From NCBI GenBank assembly GCA_002344205.1, contig DDSZ01000032.1, forward strand, positions 22,377 to 39,921: DNA of 17,545 bases. Reading direction: 5' to 3'. This stretch comes from Opitutaceae bacterium UBA2377 (GTDB lineage: Bacteria > Verrucomicrobiota > Verrucomicrobiia > Opitutales > Opitutaceae). The translations under genes were made by a program, and so were the position numbers. Shown here piece by piece: positions 1-6,953 of this stretch. Position 1 is the stretch's first letter. The number at the start of each line of letters is the position of its first letter. The notes beneath the pieces were generated by a model that worked only from the letters and a program-made list of their open reading frames with translations, searched no databases and was not told where the DNA came from.

Positions 1-942
1 GCGGGCGCCCATACCGGCGGGCGCAGCTACACCGCCGCGACGTTGACGGCGGAAGCGCTGGTGGCGGCGGTGCCGCAGTTGGAGACGTTGGCGCGGCTCA
101 CGACCGGGCAGGTGGCGGGCATCGCGAGCCAGGACATGAACGAGGAGGTCTGGCGGCAACTGGCGGGGCAGGCCCAGGCGGCGCTGGATGACCCGGCGGT
201 GACCGGCATCGTGATCACGCACGGCACCGACACGATGGAGGAGACGGCCTATTTCCTGAACCTCGTGCTCCGCACGGCCAAGCCCGTGGTGCTCGTGGGC
301 GCGATGCGGCCCGCCACGGCGATCAGCGCCGACGGTCCCATGAACCTTTTCAACGCCGTGGCGGCTGCGGCTCATCCCGAGGCCGCCGGCCGCGGTGTGC
401 TGGTTGTTGCCAACGACGAGATCCACTTTGCCCGCGAGATCGCGAAGACCAACACCACGCAGCTCGCGACCTTCCGCTCGCCCAACCGCGGCCTCGCCGG
501 GCTGGTTAATACCGGCCGCGTCCACTGGTTCGGCCCCGCGCCGCGCCGGCACACGGCGGGCAGCGAATTCGCCGCCGGCCCGGTGGGCGGGTTGCCGCCG
601 GTCGAGATCATCCACGCGCATGCCGGCATGGGCCGCGCGCTCATCGATGCCGCCGTGCGCGGCGGCGCGCAGGGGCTTGTGATCGCCGGGGTGGGCAACG
701 GCAACTTTGCCGCGCCGGCGCTGGCCGCCTGCCGCGAAGCCGTGCAGGCCGGCGTGGCCGTCGTGCGCAGCTCCCGCACGGGCGGCGGCGTGGTGGAGCG
801 CGACATTGAGGTGGACGACAGCGCCGCCGGCTTCATCGCCGCGGAGGAGCTCAACCCCCAGAAAGCGCGCGTGCTGCTGATGCTCGGGCTCACCCGCACC
901 CGCGATCCTGCCGCCCTGCAGGCGCTGTTCGCGGCCTACTGA
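1..942 (+). CDS. L-asparaginase (type I/II family), 5' end outside window
   Basis: Hydrolyses L-asparagine to aspartate and ammonia. The frame is open from base 1, so the N-terminus, including the first catalytic-threonine motif (usually TGGTI), lies upstream of the window. Visible family motifs are SQDMN (residues about 44-48 of the visible part), THGTDTMEETAYF with the second catalytic Thr-Asp pair, LVGAMRPATAISADGP, and KTNTTQLATFRS carrying the conserved lysine. Towards the C-terminus come IAGVGNGNF and RSSRTGGGVV. The visible part is 313 residues, close to the usual 320-350 total. Whether it is cytoplasmic or periplasmic cannot be decided without the N-terminus. It ends 2 bp before the next ATG and so probably heads an operon or continues one. 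Family assignment is secure; the subtype is not. Confidence 0.93.
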   Translation, partial: AGAHTGGRSYTAATLTAEALVAAVPQLETLARLTTGQVAGIASQDMNEEVWRQLAGQAQAALDDPAVTGIVITHGTDTMEETAYFLNLVLRTAKPVVLVGAMRPATAISADGPMNLFNAVAAAAHPEAAGRGVLVVANDEIHFAREIAKTNTTQLATFRSPNRGLAGLVNTGRVHWFGPAPRRHTAGSEFAAGPVGGLPPVEIIHAHAGMGRALIDAAVRGGAQGLVIAGVGNGNFAAPALAACREAVQAGVAVVRSSRTGGGVVERDIEVDDSAAGFIAAEELNPQKARVLLMLGLTRTRDPAALQALFAAY

Positions 943-944
943 TC

Positions 945-2183
945 ATGTTCAGCGACGAACTGCTGCTGCGGGCGGCCGCCGAACCGGCGCCGCGTTGGAA
1001 ATTCATCCCCGGCCAGCGTTACCGGGAGATGCCCGCGGTCTTCGCGCAGCATCTCCTCGCCTTGGCGGCGCGGGTCGAGCCGGACCGCCGCGTCGGCGGC
1101 AAGCCGCTGGCGCAGCACGTCACCGCAAAACTGCAGACCTGGCTGGGCGGCGCCGTGCCCGATGCGGAAGGCCACACCCGCGAGCCCGAAGCCCAGGGCG
1201 GGCTGGGCGGGTGGACGCACAACGCCGCCGCGCAGACCCTCCTGCTGGCGAAACGCACCTTCGCGGTCTGGTCCCGCCTTTCCGAAATGGAGCGGCGCCG
1301 CGCCGATGCCATCGTGCAGGCGCTGGCCGTGGCCGGACACTTCACGCTCGGCGACGACAACGACTACCACGTGCTGCTGGACGGCGTGTCGCCCAACCAC
1401 AAGAGCTGGAATCCCAACATCACGGAAGGCTACGCGGATGTGATGGTCGCCGCCGCGCTCTACTTCGAGCCGGCGGAGCTGAACGCTTTTTTCCGCGGTT
1501 TCGAGTTCGCGCCGTTCGTGGCGGGCCTTGAGGCGCTCGGGCTGCACAACATCAGCCGTTGCTGGCGTCACACGCCGGCCATCGGCGGCCTGCTTGAGCA
1601 CGGCGGGTCGCATCACTTGTCGGGCGGAGGCGGACCGGTGCACCGCGACGGCATCACCGGCCACGGCCGCGGGGTGCGGGGTGTTTTTGCGTTTTTTGGC
1701 CGCGGGCTGCAGGAGCCGTGGGGCATCTTCCGCACGCAGGCGGACCGGCAGTTTTGCAAGGCCGTGCGCACGGAGATCATTGTGCACGGCGACAACCGCT
1801 CGCGCCTGCTGCAGCGGGCGAGCGCCGCGACCGTCTCGCCCTGGGAAGGGCGGATGGGCATGTGCGCGGAGTTTGAAGGCACGGACTGGTTTGGCCTCCG
1901 CACGAGCCTGACCTATGCGTTTGAAGGCGTGATGATCCACCTCGGCACCGCCGCCACGCTGAAAGTGCTCGGCGAATGGCGCGACGATGCGGCGGGCCGC
2001 GACATCGCGCGGCGCATGGCGGTGGGCGTGAGCGACCTCATCTTCAAGGCGCGCGAAGGCTACCGCGGCTGGGCGGGCGGCAAGGAGACCGTCGCCTGGC
2101 TGGAGCAGGACCTGCAGCCGCTGGGTTCGGACTACATCTTTCCGCTGTGGACGGAGCTGTTTACGCCGCCGGAGTCCCCATGA
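945..2183 (+). CDS. conserved-looking protein of unknown function, 412 aa
   Basis: I do not recognise this family. The ATG at 945 lies 2 bp after the asparaginase stop and the stop overlaps the next start (ATGA), so it is almost certainly translated as part of a three-gene operon. The N-terminus has no signal peptide or membrane segment. Notable stretches are GWTHNAAAQTLLLAKRTF (about residues 86-103), SPNHKSWNPNITEGYADVM (about 149-167), a glycine/histidine-rich patch GGSHHLSGGGGPVHRDG (about 220-236), and a W/F/Y-rich C-terminal third. Alternating aromatic-rich helices would fit an alpha/alpha-toroid of the polysaccharide-lyase or glycoside-hydrolase kind. That is a guess from composition only; no catalytic motif was identified. 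Confidence 0.85.
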   Translation: MFSDELLLRAAAEPAPRWKFIPGQRYREMPAVFAQHLLALAARVEPDRRVGGKPLAQHVTAKLQTWLGGAVPDAEGHTREPEAQGGLGGWTHNAAAQTLLLAKRTFAVWSRLSEMERRRADAIVQALAVAGHFTLGDDNDYHVLLDGVSPNHKSWNPNITEGYADVMVAAALYFEPAELNAFFRGFEFAPFVAGLEALGLHNISRCWRHTPAIGGLLEHGGSHHLSGGGGPVHRDGITGHGRGVRGVFAFFGRGLQEPWGIFRTQADRQFCKAVRTEIIVHGDNRSRLLQRASAATVSPWEGRMGMCAEFEGTDWFGLRTSLTYAFEGVMIHLGTAATLKVLGEWRDDAAGRDIARRMAVGVSDLIFKAREGYRGWAGGKETVAWLEQDLQPLGSDYIFPLWTELFTPPESP

Positions 2184-2842
2184 ACCCCGCGACTGCCACC
2201 GCCTTCCAACTGCCGATCTGGTTCGATCTCGGCGCCACGTTCGCGTTTGCCCTCACCGGCGCACTGGCGGCGATCAAGCGCGGTTACGACGTGGTGGGCC
2301 TGCTCTCCATCGCGATCGTCTCGGGCATCGGCGGCGGCCTGATCCGCGACGGTATTTTTCTCCAGCAGGGCGTGACGCCCCTCCTCAGCGACCCCCGGTA
2401 TCTTTATGTTATCGGCGGCGCGGCGCTGCTCGGCCTGCTGCTCGGCGAGCGGGTGAACCGGTTTCACCGGCTGATCGCGCTCGTGGATGCGCTGGGGCTC
2501 GGGGCCTACGCCTGCTTCGGCGTGCAGAAATCGCTGCTTGCCGGGCTCGGGCCCACCGCGGCGGTGTTCGTGGGCGTGGTCAACGCCGTGGGCGGCGGCA
2601 TCCTGCGCGACCTGCTGACGCGCGAGGAGCCGCTGGTGTTCAAGCCCGGCCAGTTTTACGTGCTGGTGGCGCTGGCGGGCGCGGTGACCTTCGTCGTGCT
2701 CACGGTGCAGACGGCGCTGCACGCGATGGCGGCGGCGTTGATCGCCATCGCCCTCACCTTTGTTTTCCGTGTCCTCACCATCGCCTTCAACTGGCGCACG
2801 GGGGCGGTGTCGGCGGTCAAGATACTGCCGGAGTCACGCTGA
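2180..2842 (+). CDS. TRIC channel / UPF0126 family membrane protein
   Basis: A 220-residue inner-membrane protein with about seven hydrophobic segments. It has the internal duplication typical of the family, with GGGLIRD at residues 51-57 and GGGILRD at 138-144. Bacterial members are homologues of trimeric intracellular cation (TRIC) channels; their physiological substrate is generally undefined. The ATG at 2180 was chosen because it starts directly at the hydrophobic N-terminus and overlaps the upstream stop by 4 bp, which indicates translational coupling. A longer in-frame reading to 1976 would run inside the upstream gene and adds no membrane-protein character. The 3' end overlaps the convergent PqiA-domain gene by 9 bp. 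Confidence 0.92.
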   Translation: MNPATATAFQLPIWFDLGATFAFALTGALAAIKRGYDVVGLLSIAIVSGIGGGLIRDGIFLQQGVTPLLSDPRYLYVIGGAALLGLLLGERVNRFHRLIALVDALGLGAYACFGVQKSLLAGLGPTAAVFVGVVNAVGGGILRDLLTREEPLVFKPGQFYVLVALAGAVTFVVLTVQTALHAMAAALIAIALTFVFRVLTIAFNWRTGAVSAVKILPESR

Positions 2843-3442
2843 CGGCCGGCGGCCGTCGAGGTGCCGGCTCAGCCAGTGCGAGGCGAGCTGGGTGAAAATG
2901 ACCGAGAAGGTGAACAGGTAGAGCCCGAGCCCGATGTGGATGTGCGCCAGCGCCGCGGCCTTCATCGTGACAATGAGAATGGCGACGACGAACACATCGA
3001 GCATCGACCACTTGCCGAGCGTGGCCACGCGCGCGTGGAGCCGGCGCAGCCGCGCGAGGTCCTGGTCGCGCTCCAGCCAGATCAGCGCGAGCAGGCCGAG
3101 CTTTATACAGGGGAAGACGAGGGTGAAAAGCGTCAGCACCGCGAAGAGGAAGTATTCGCCCTCCTGAAACAGCGTGAAGATCCCGCCCACGACGGAGACG
3201 GCCTCGCCGAACACCCAGAACTTAGTGACGTGGAAAAACGGAAAGAAAATGCCGGTGAGAAAAAGCGCGAAGGTTAGCAGCAGGAACGCGGGCAGCATGC
3301 GGGAAAAATCGCGGACCGGGGCGGTTGATGACATGAGGGAATGTAGGGCGGTGATTCCGCTCCCCGCCAAGGCGAAAACGAGGACGCAAAGGCGGAGATA
3401 CTCCATCGCCGAGGCTTCGGCGGACGGATGGGAGTGCTTCAA
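2834..3442 (-). CDS. paraquat-inducible protein A (PqiA) domain membrane protein
   Basis: A 202-residue protein with about four membrane helices. The PqiA signature is clear: a helix ending in GIFFPFFHV, then FGEAVSVVGGIFTLFQEG, a helix with FPCIKLGLLALIW, then GKWSMLDVFVVAILIVTMK. PqiA/YebS/LetA proteins are inner-membrane partners of MCE proteins in lipid trafficking. This is a single-domain version and no MCE gene lies beside it here. The first ATG is at 3442; the ATG at residue 13 (MEYLRL) is an equally possible start because the hydrophobic region begins just after it. It is the last of four codirectional minus-strand genes, but 264 bp separate it from the MuiA-like gene, so it probably has its own promoter. 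Its 3' end overlaps the convergent TRIC gene. Confidence 0.88.
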   Translation of the reverse strand: MKHSHPSAEASAMEYLRLCVLVFALAGSGITALHSLMSSTAPVRDFSRMLPAFLLLTFALFLTGIFFPFFHVTKFWVFGEAVSVVGGIFTLFQEGEYFLFAVLTLFTLVFPCIKLGLLALIWLERDQDLARLRRLHARVATLGKWSMLDVFVVAILIVTMKAAALAHIHIGLGLYLFTFSVIFTQLASHWLSRHLDGRRPSA

Positions 3443-3469
3443 ATTGAACCGCAGCCGTTAAACTTCCCC

Positions 3470-3496
3470 GTCATTCTTCGCTGCGCTCAGTATGAC
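3470..3496. repeat. imperfect palindrome, likely interspersed repeat
   Basis: GTCAT at the left and ATGAC at the right enclose TCTTCGCTGCGCTCAGT, giving a 27-bp imperfect hairpin with further internal pairing. This kind of sequence recurs in intergenic DNA of several bacterial phyla (recalled, not searched). It could be a dispersed repeat or part of a leader just upstream of the PqiA-domain gene. Confidence 0.45.
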
Positions 3497-3554
3497 AATC
3501 ACGACGACAGTGGTTTCATTTGAGTTATTCTAAAGCATTTCAAATTCAGTGATG

Positions 3555-3661
3555 GCCGCAAAGAGGCGCAAAGAATCCTTTTCCCGAAGCAGCTCTCCCG
3601 CGCGCCTATAGGCGCCTTTCACGTCCCATCTGCCGGTCGATTCTTTGCGCTTTTTTGCGGC
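3555..3661. repeat. 107-bp inverted-repeat element with 23-bp arms
   Basis: The left arm (3555-3577) begins GCCGCAAAGAGGCGCAAAG. The right arm (3639-3661) is its reverse complement with 2 mismatches in 23. Within the 61-bp spacer is a perfect 14-bp palindrome GCGCCTATAGGCGC at 3602-3615. The element ends 45 bp after the stop of the MuiA-like gene, so on the minus strand its transcript could fold into a large hairpin acting as a transcript end or stabiliser. Its size and structure also suit a small non-autonomous repeat. Confidence 0.65.
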
Positions 3662-3706
3662 TAGGGGATTATCTGAACCGCTCCAGGAGCCCCTCAAGTC
3701 CCGGGT

Positions 3707-5338
3707 TTACTCCAGACCGATGACGTTCACGTCGTTGGGATGATCGACGGTGAACTTGACGGCGAGCTCGCGCTTCGCGCCGGGTGCGAGGTCGAGGGTC
3801 CATTTGAGCAGGCCCTCGGCGTCGGGCTTCAACTCGCGTTCGGGCGGGCTCTGCACGCGGACGACGACCTTCTCGTTGCGCGAGAGCGGAACCTGGTCGG
3901 TGACGGCGACGCGCACCGGAGAGCGTTTGTTGTTCCGCACCGTGACGAGATATTCGTAGGTGATGCGGGTGCTCTTGGAAATGAGCCCGGTCTGCTCGGT
4001 GAACTTTTGCACGCGCTTGTGCTCGATCGCGATGCCTTCGTCGGCGCCGAGCGCGAGGTCGAACTTCTCGCCGGGCATGACGGTTTCGAGCCGGCTGGTG
4101 GCGACAAAGGTGCCGTCGAGGAAAACGTTCATCGCGCCGGCGAGCAGCGGGAAATCCGAGGTGTTGTTGACCGTGGCCGTGAGGTAGGCGGTGGCGACGC
4201 GCTTCGGCGTGGTGTGATAAACCAGGGCGGCATCCAGCTTGGCGGTGGTGATCGGCACCTTCTGCGGGGAGTTGTCGCTGGCGATGCTGGTCGGCGTGGC
4301 GATGCGGAAGGTCGCGCTGGTCGTGCCGGTGTCCACGACCGCCTCGGCGGTGTAGGCGTCGAGACGCATGGGCGCGCCGGCACTGTTGAGAGCCGCGGCC
4401 GGTGCCATCACCATCTTGCGTTGGGAAAACGCCATCTCCTGCGCGGCCATCGCTTCCATGCGGGCCCGGGCCTCGTCGTAGATGTCGAGCGACCACGGAT
4501 CGAGCTTGGGCGCCGCGCCGCCGAGGGCCGGGCGGGCGGTGGAGAGGGTGAGAGCGACATCCTGCCAGTCTTCGCCGGTATTCTGGCGCACGAGGCCGAA
4601 GTAGCCCAGCTCGACCTTGGTTTCGCCGCCGGCGGCGCGGGCGTCGTAGCCGGGGGTCCAGCCGGCGCCGCCCACGGTGTAGGAGAGCGTGAGATCAAGC
4701 TGGCCCGCGGTCTCGGCGGCCACGCGCACGACCACGTGCTTGTAGGCGCGCTGGCCGGAGCCGCGCAGCTCGTTGAGCTGGCGTTGCACGGTGTTGATGC
4801 GGTTGCGCAGGGTCTCGCGCCCGGCGTCAAGGGCGGCGGACTCAGCGGCGAGGCGGGTGCGCTGTTCGGTCAGGTAGGTGAGATAGGCGGCAAACTGCCC
4901 GACCTCCGGCCGCGAGCCTTCCTTGGCCGGCGGGGCGAAGAACGCGCTTTCCATCTTTTCCAGCGCGGCGTTTTGGGAGGCGAGCACGAGGCCGGTGTCG
5001 TCGAGTCCGCGCTGCTGTTTTTGCAGGTCGCGCAACTGCTCCTCGAGTTCCTTGACGCGCGGGTGGGCGGCGAAGTCCACGAAGGCCTGGCGCGCGCTCA
5101 CGTCGAGGATGGTCGCGCGCGCGGCGCCGCTGCCGCTGACCTGCAGCGAGCGCTCGTCCAAGGCCTGCGGCAATTGGGAGAACACCAGCTCGGTGATGCC
5201 GGCCTTGAGCTCGGCCGGGGCGGTGCGGGTGATGACGGCTCGGTCGGTGTAAACGGTGACCGCGGTGATCTTGGAATCGACGTTGGCGGCGAGCGCCGCG
5301 AGCGCGGTCGCGAGGAAGAGACAGAGGAAGCGTTTCAT
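3707..5338 (-). CDS. MuiA-like protein (DUF4140 plus DUF4139), secreted or periplasmic
   Basis: A 543-residue protein with a Sec-type signal peptide (MKRFLCLFLATALAALAA, cleavage near residue 18). The order is an N-terminal DUF4140 domain (about 22-125; ITAVTVYTDRAVITRT, LPQALDERSLQVSG), a charged heptad-rich coiled coil (about 93-195), then DUF4139 (about 210-540) with SYTVGGAGWTPGYDARA and NTGEDWQDVALTLSTARP. This matches proteins annotated as mucoidy inhibitor MuiA family, a name from one genetic phenotype; the biochemical role is unknown. The ATG at 5338 directly precedes the signal peptide. It lies 57 bp downstream of the sialate O-acetylesterase gene on the same strand, so co-transcription is possible. 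Confidence 0.92.
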   Translation of the reverse strand: MKRFLCLFLATALAALAANVDSKITAVTVYTDRAVITRTAPAELKAGITELVFSQLPQALDERSLQVSGSGAARATILDVSARQAFVDFAAHPRVKELEEQLRDLQKQQRGLDDTGLVLASQNAALEKMESAFFAPPAKEGSRPEVGQFAAYLTYLTEQRTRLAAESAALDAGRETLRNRINTVQRQLNELRGSGQRAYKHVVVRVAAETAGQLDLTLSYTVGGAGWTPGYDARAAGGETKVELGYFGLVRQNTGEDWQDVALTLSTARPALGGAAPKLDPWSLDIYDEARARMEAMAAQEMAFSQRKMVMAPAAALNSAGAPMRLDAYTAEAVVDTGTTSATFRIATPTSIASDNSPQKVPITTAKLDAALVYHTTPKRVATAYLTATVNNTSDFPLLAGAMNVFLDGTFVATSRLETVMPGEKFDLALGADEGIAIEHKRVQKFTEQTGLISKSTRITYEYLVTVRNNKRSPVRVAVTDQVPLSRNEKVVVRVQSPPERELKPDAEGLLKWTLDLAPGAKRELAVKFTVDHPNDVNVIGLE

Positions 5339-5395
5339 GGGCGGAGGTTTTGTATCAGGACAGCACGGGGCAGGTTTCGGGCCAAAAATATTTTG

Positions 5396-6907
5396 TCACC
5401 ACGTGTCGGAGCGGAACGGGGCCACGGGCAGGCCGTTGCCGCCGAAAAGATTCGCCTCGGGGTGGTTGCTCCAGGCGTAGCGCACGGCGACGGGCTCGCG
5501 CACCTCGGGCGCGGAGACGATGAGCGTGTCGCGCTCGATGCGGCCGGCGGCGGGATAAAACTTCCGGTCGGCGCCGGCGACTTCGAGGGCCTGCGGCGGT
5601 TTTTTCTCGGCCGTCAGTCCGTCGGTGACGTGCCGGAAACGCACCCGGAGCGCCGCGCCTTCGCGCTGCGCCGAGGCGAAGACCGGCCCGTGGGCGTCGC
5701 CCGGCAGTTCATAGACCCCGGTGCGGGCGAGCAACGCGAGCCGCCGGCCGACTTCCTGCTTATTGCGCGGGTGGATGTCCTTGGGGTCGCCGATGTCGAT
5801 GGCCACGGCCATGCCGGTGGCGGGCAGGGCGAGGGCGGCCGTCTGCGCCTCGCGCAGCCACGCCCAACCCCGGCCGGAGGGATCGTCGGGCACCTGGTAG
5901 CCGGCGAGCTGCACGAAATTGAACGGCAGGTCATCCGCGCCCCATTGCGCGCGCCAGGCGCCGATCATGGCGGGAAAAAGTTGCGCGTATTCGGCCGGGC
6001 GGCGCCAGTCGGACTCGCCCTGATACCAGAGAAAACCGCGCAACGCGTAGGGTTGGAGCGGGGCGATCATGCCGTTGAACAGCCCGGCCGGAGCGTAGGG
6101 CGTGCCGGGACCGACGGGTGCGCGCGGCCACGGCAGCGGATTGGGCGTCTTCGCAGCGCGGGCCTTTTCCTCGGCCTCGCGCCAGGCGGCCATTTCCAGC
6201 GGGTGGTTCACCTTGCGCTCCTCGAAGACGGCGAGCCCTTCCTGCCAGCGTGCGTCAATCGCCGGCCACGCGGCGGTGGCCCGGAGCGTGCGGGCATCCG
6301 TCCATGTCTCGATGGCCGTGCCGCCCCAGGTGCTGTTGACGATGCCCACGGGCACGCCGAGCCGGCGGTGCAGGCTGCGGGCGAAGTGATAGGCGACCGC
6401 GCTGAAGTCGCCCGCGCTCTCGGGCGAGCAGATCTTCCACGCGCCGGCCACGGTGTCGGCCGGCTCCATGGCGGAAGTGCGCGCGGCGTTGAATTCCCGG
6501 ATGAGCGGGAAACGCGCGGCGGCGATTTCCTTTTCCGCGTCGGCGGACCGGGTCACCGACCACTCCATGTTGGACTGTCCCGAGGCGAGCCACACCTCGC
6601 CCACGAGCACATCGCGGATCGTCACGGTGTTTTTGCCCGTGAGCGTGAGCTCGGCCGGCTCGGCGGAGGCCTCGACCGGCTCCAAGTAAACCATCCAGCG
6701 GCCGTCCGCATCGGCGGTGGCGGCGACGCTTTGCCCCTTGAAGGCGACCGTCACGCGCTCGCCGGGATCGGCGCGGCCCCAGACCGGCACGGGCTTGTCG
6801 CGCTGGAGGACGGCGTGGTCCTGAAACAGCGGCGCGGGCGTGACGTCGGCGCGCAGAGCGGCGGCGAGGATCAGGAGGCAGCAGAAACCGGCGGCAAAGC
6901 GAAGCAT
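5396..6907 (-). CDS. sialate O-acetylesterase (SGNH/GDSL-type), exported
   Basis: A 503-residue esterase predicted to remove O-acetyl groups from sialic acids or, more generally in environmental bacteria, from acetylated glycans. A signal peptide covers residues 1-20 (MLRFAAGFCCLLILAAALRA). A beta-sandwich-like region (about 22-100, LFQDHAVLQRDKPVPVWG) precedes the esterase core. That core shows the block with the nucleophile, LASGQSNMEW (Ser112), then GIVNSTWGGTAIETW, FLWYQGESDW, and the Asp/His pair in DIHPRN (about D377, H379). The ATG at 6907 was chosen because it opens the signal peptide; the frame stays open further upstream but there overlaps uvrC. It lies 46 bp downstream of the uvrC stop on the same strand. 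The exact substrate is not shown by sequence. Confidence 0.93.
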   Translation of the reverse strand: MLRFAAGFCCLLILAAALRADVTPAPLFQDHAVLQRDKPVPVWGRADPGERVTVAFKGQSVAATADADGRWMVYLEPVEASAEPAELTLTGKNTVTIRDVLVGEVWLASGQSNMEWSVTRSADAEKEIAAARFPLIREFNAARTSAMEPADTVAGAWKICSPESAGDFSAVAYHFARSLHRRLGVPVGIVNSTWGGTAIETWTDARTLRATAAWPAIDARWQEGLAVFEERKVNHPLEMAAWREAEEKARAAKTPNPLPWPRAPVGPGTPYAPAGLFNGMIAPLQPYALRGFLWYQGESDWRRPAEYAQLFPAMIGAWRAQWGADDLPFNFVQLAGYQVPDDPSGRGWAWLREAQTAALALPATGMAVAIDIGDPKDIHPRNKQEVGRRLALLARTGVYELPGDAHGPVFASAQREGAALRVRFRHVTDGLTAEKKPPQALEVAGADRKFYPAAGRIERDTLIVSAPEVREPVAVRYAWSNHPEANLFGGNGLPVAPFRSDTW

Positions 6908-6953
6908 GGCGAGGGAAGCAGGCTGGCCCGGGGTCGTCCGGGACGCGAGCGAA

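Larger units (their letters stand above)
3443..3706. other. intergenic region carrying two repeat-like palindromic elements
   Basis: No gene was found in these 264 bp between the MuiA-like and PqiA-domain genes. The half next to the PqiA gene is AT-richer than its surroundings. It holds an imperfect hairpin at 3470-3496, and a 107-bp inverted-repeat element lies at 3555-3661. A promoter for the PqiA gene would be expected on the minus strand, but no convincing -35/-10 pair was seen. Confidence 0.7.

Noticed and set aside
43..942. Asparaginase starting at the internal TTG at 43
   Set aside because: The frame is open to base 1 with family-like sequence upstream (AGAHTGGRSY), so the gene begins outside the window.
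936..1940. Minus-strand open frame opposite the 412-aa gene
   Set aside because: The plus-strand gene is tied to both neighbours by a 2-bp gap and an ATGA overlap; the antisense product is basic and low-complexity.
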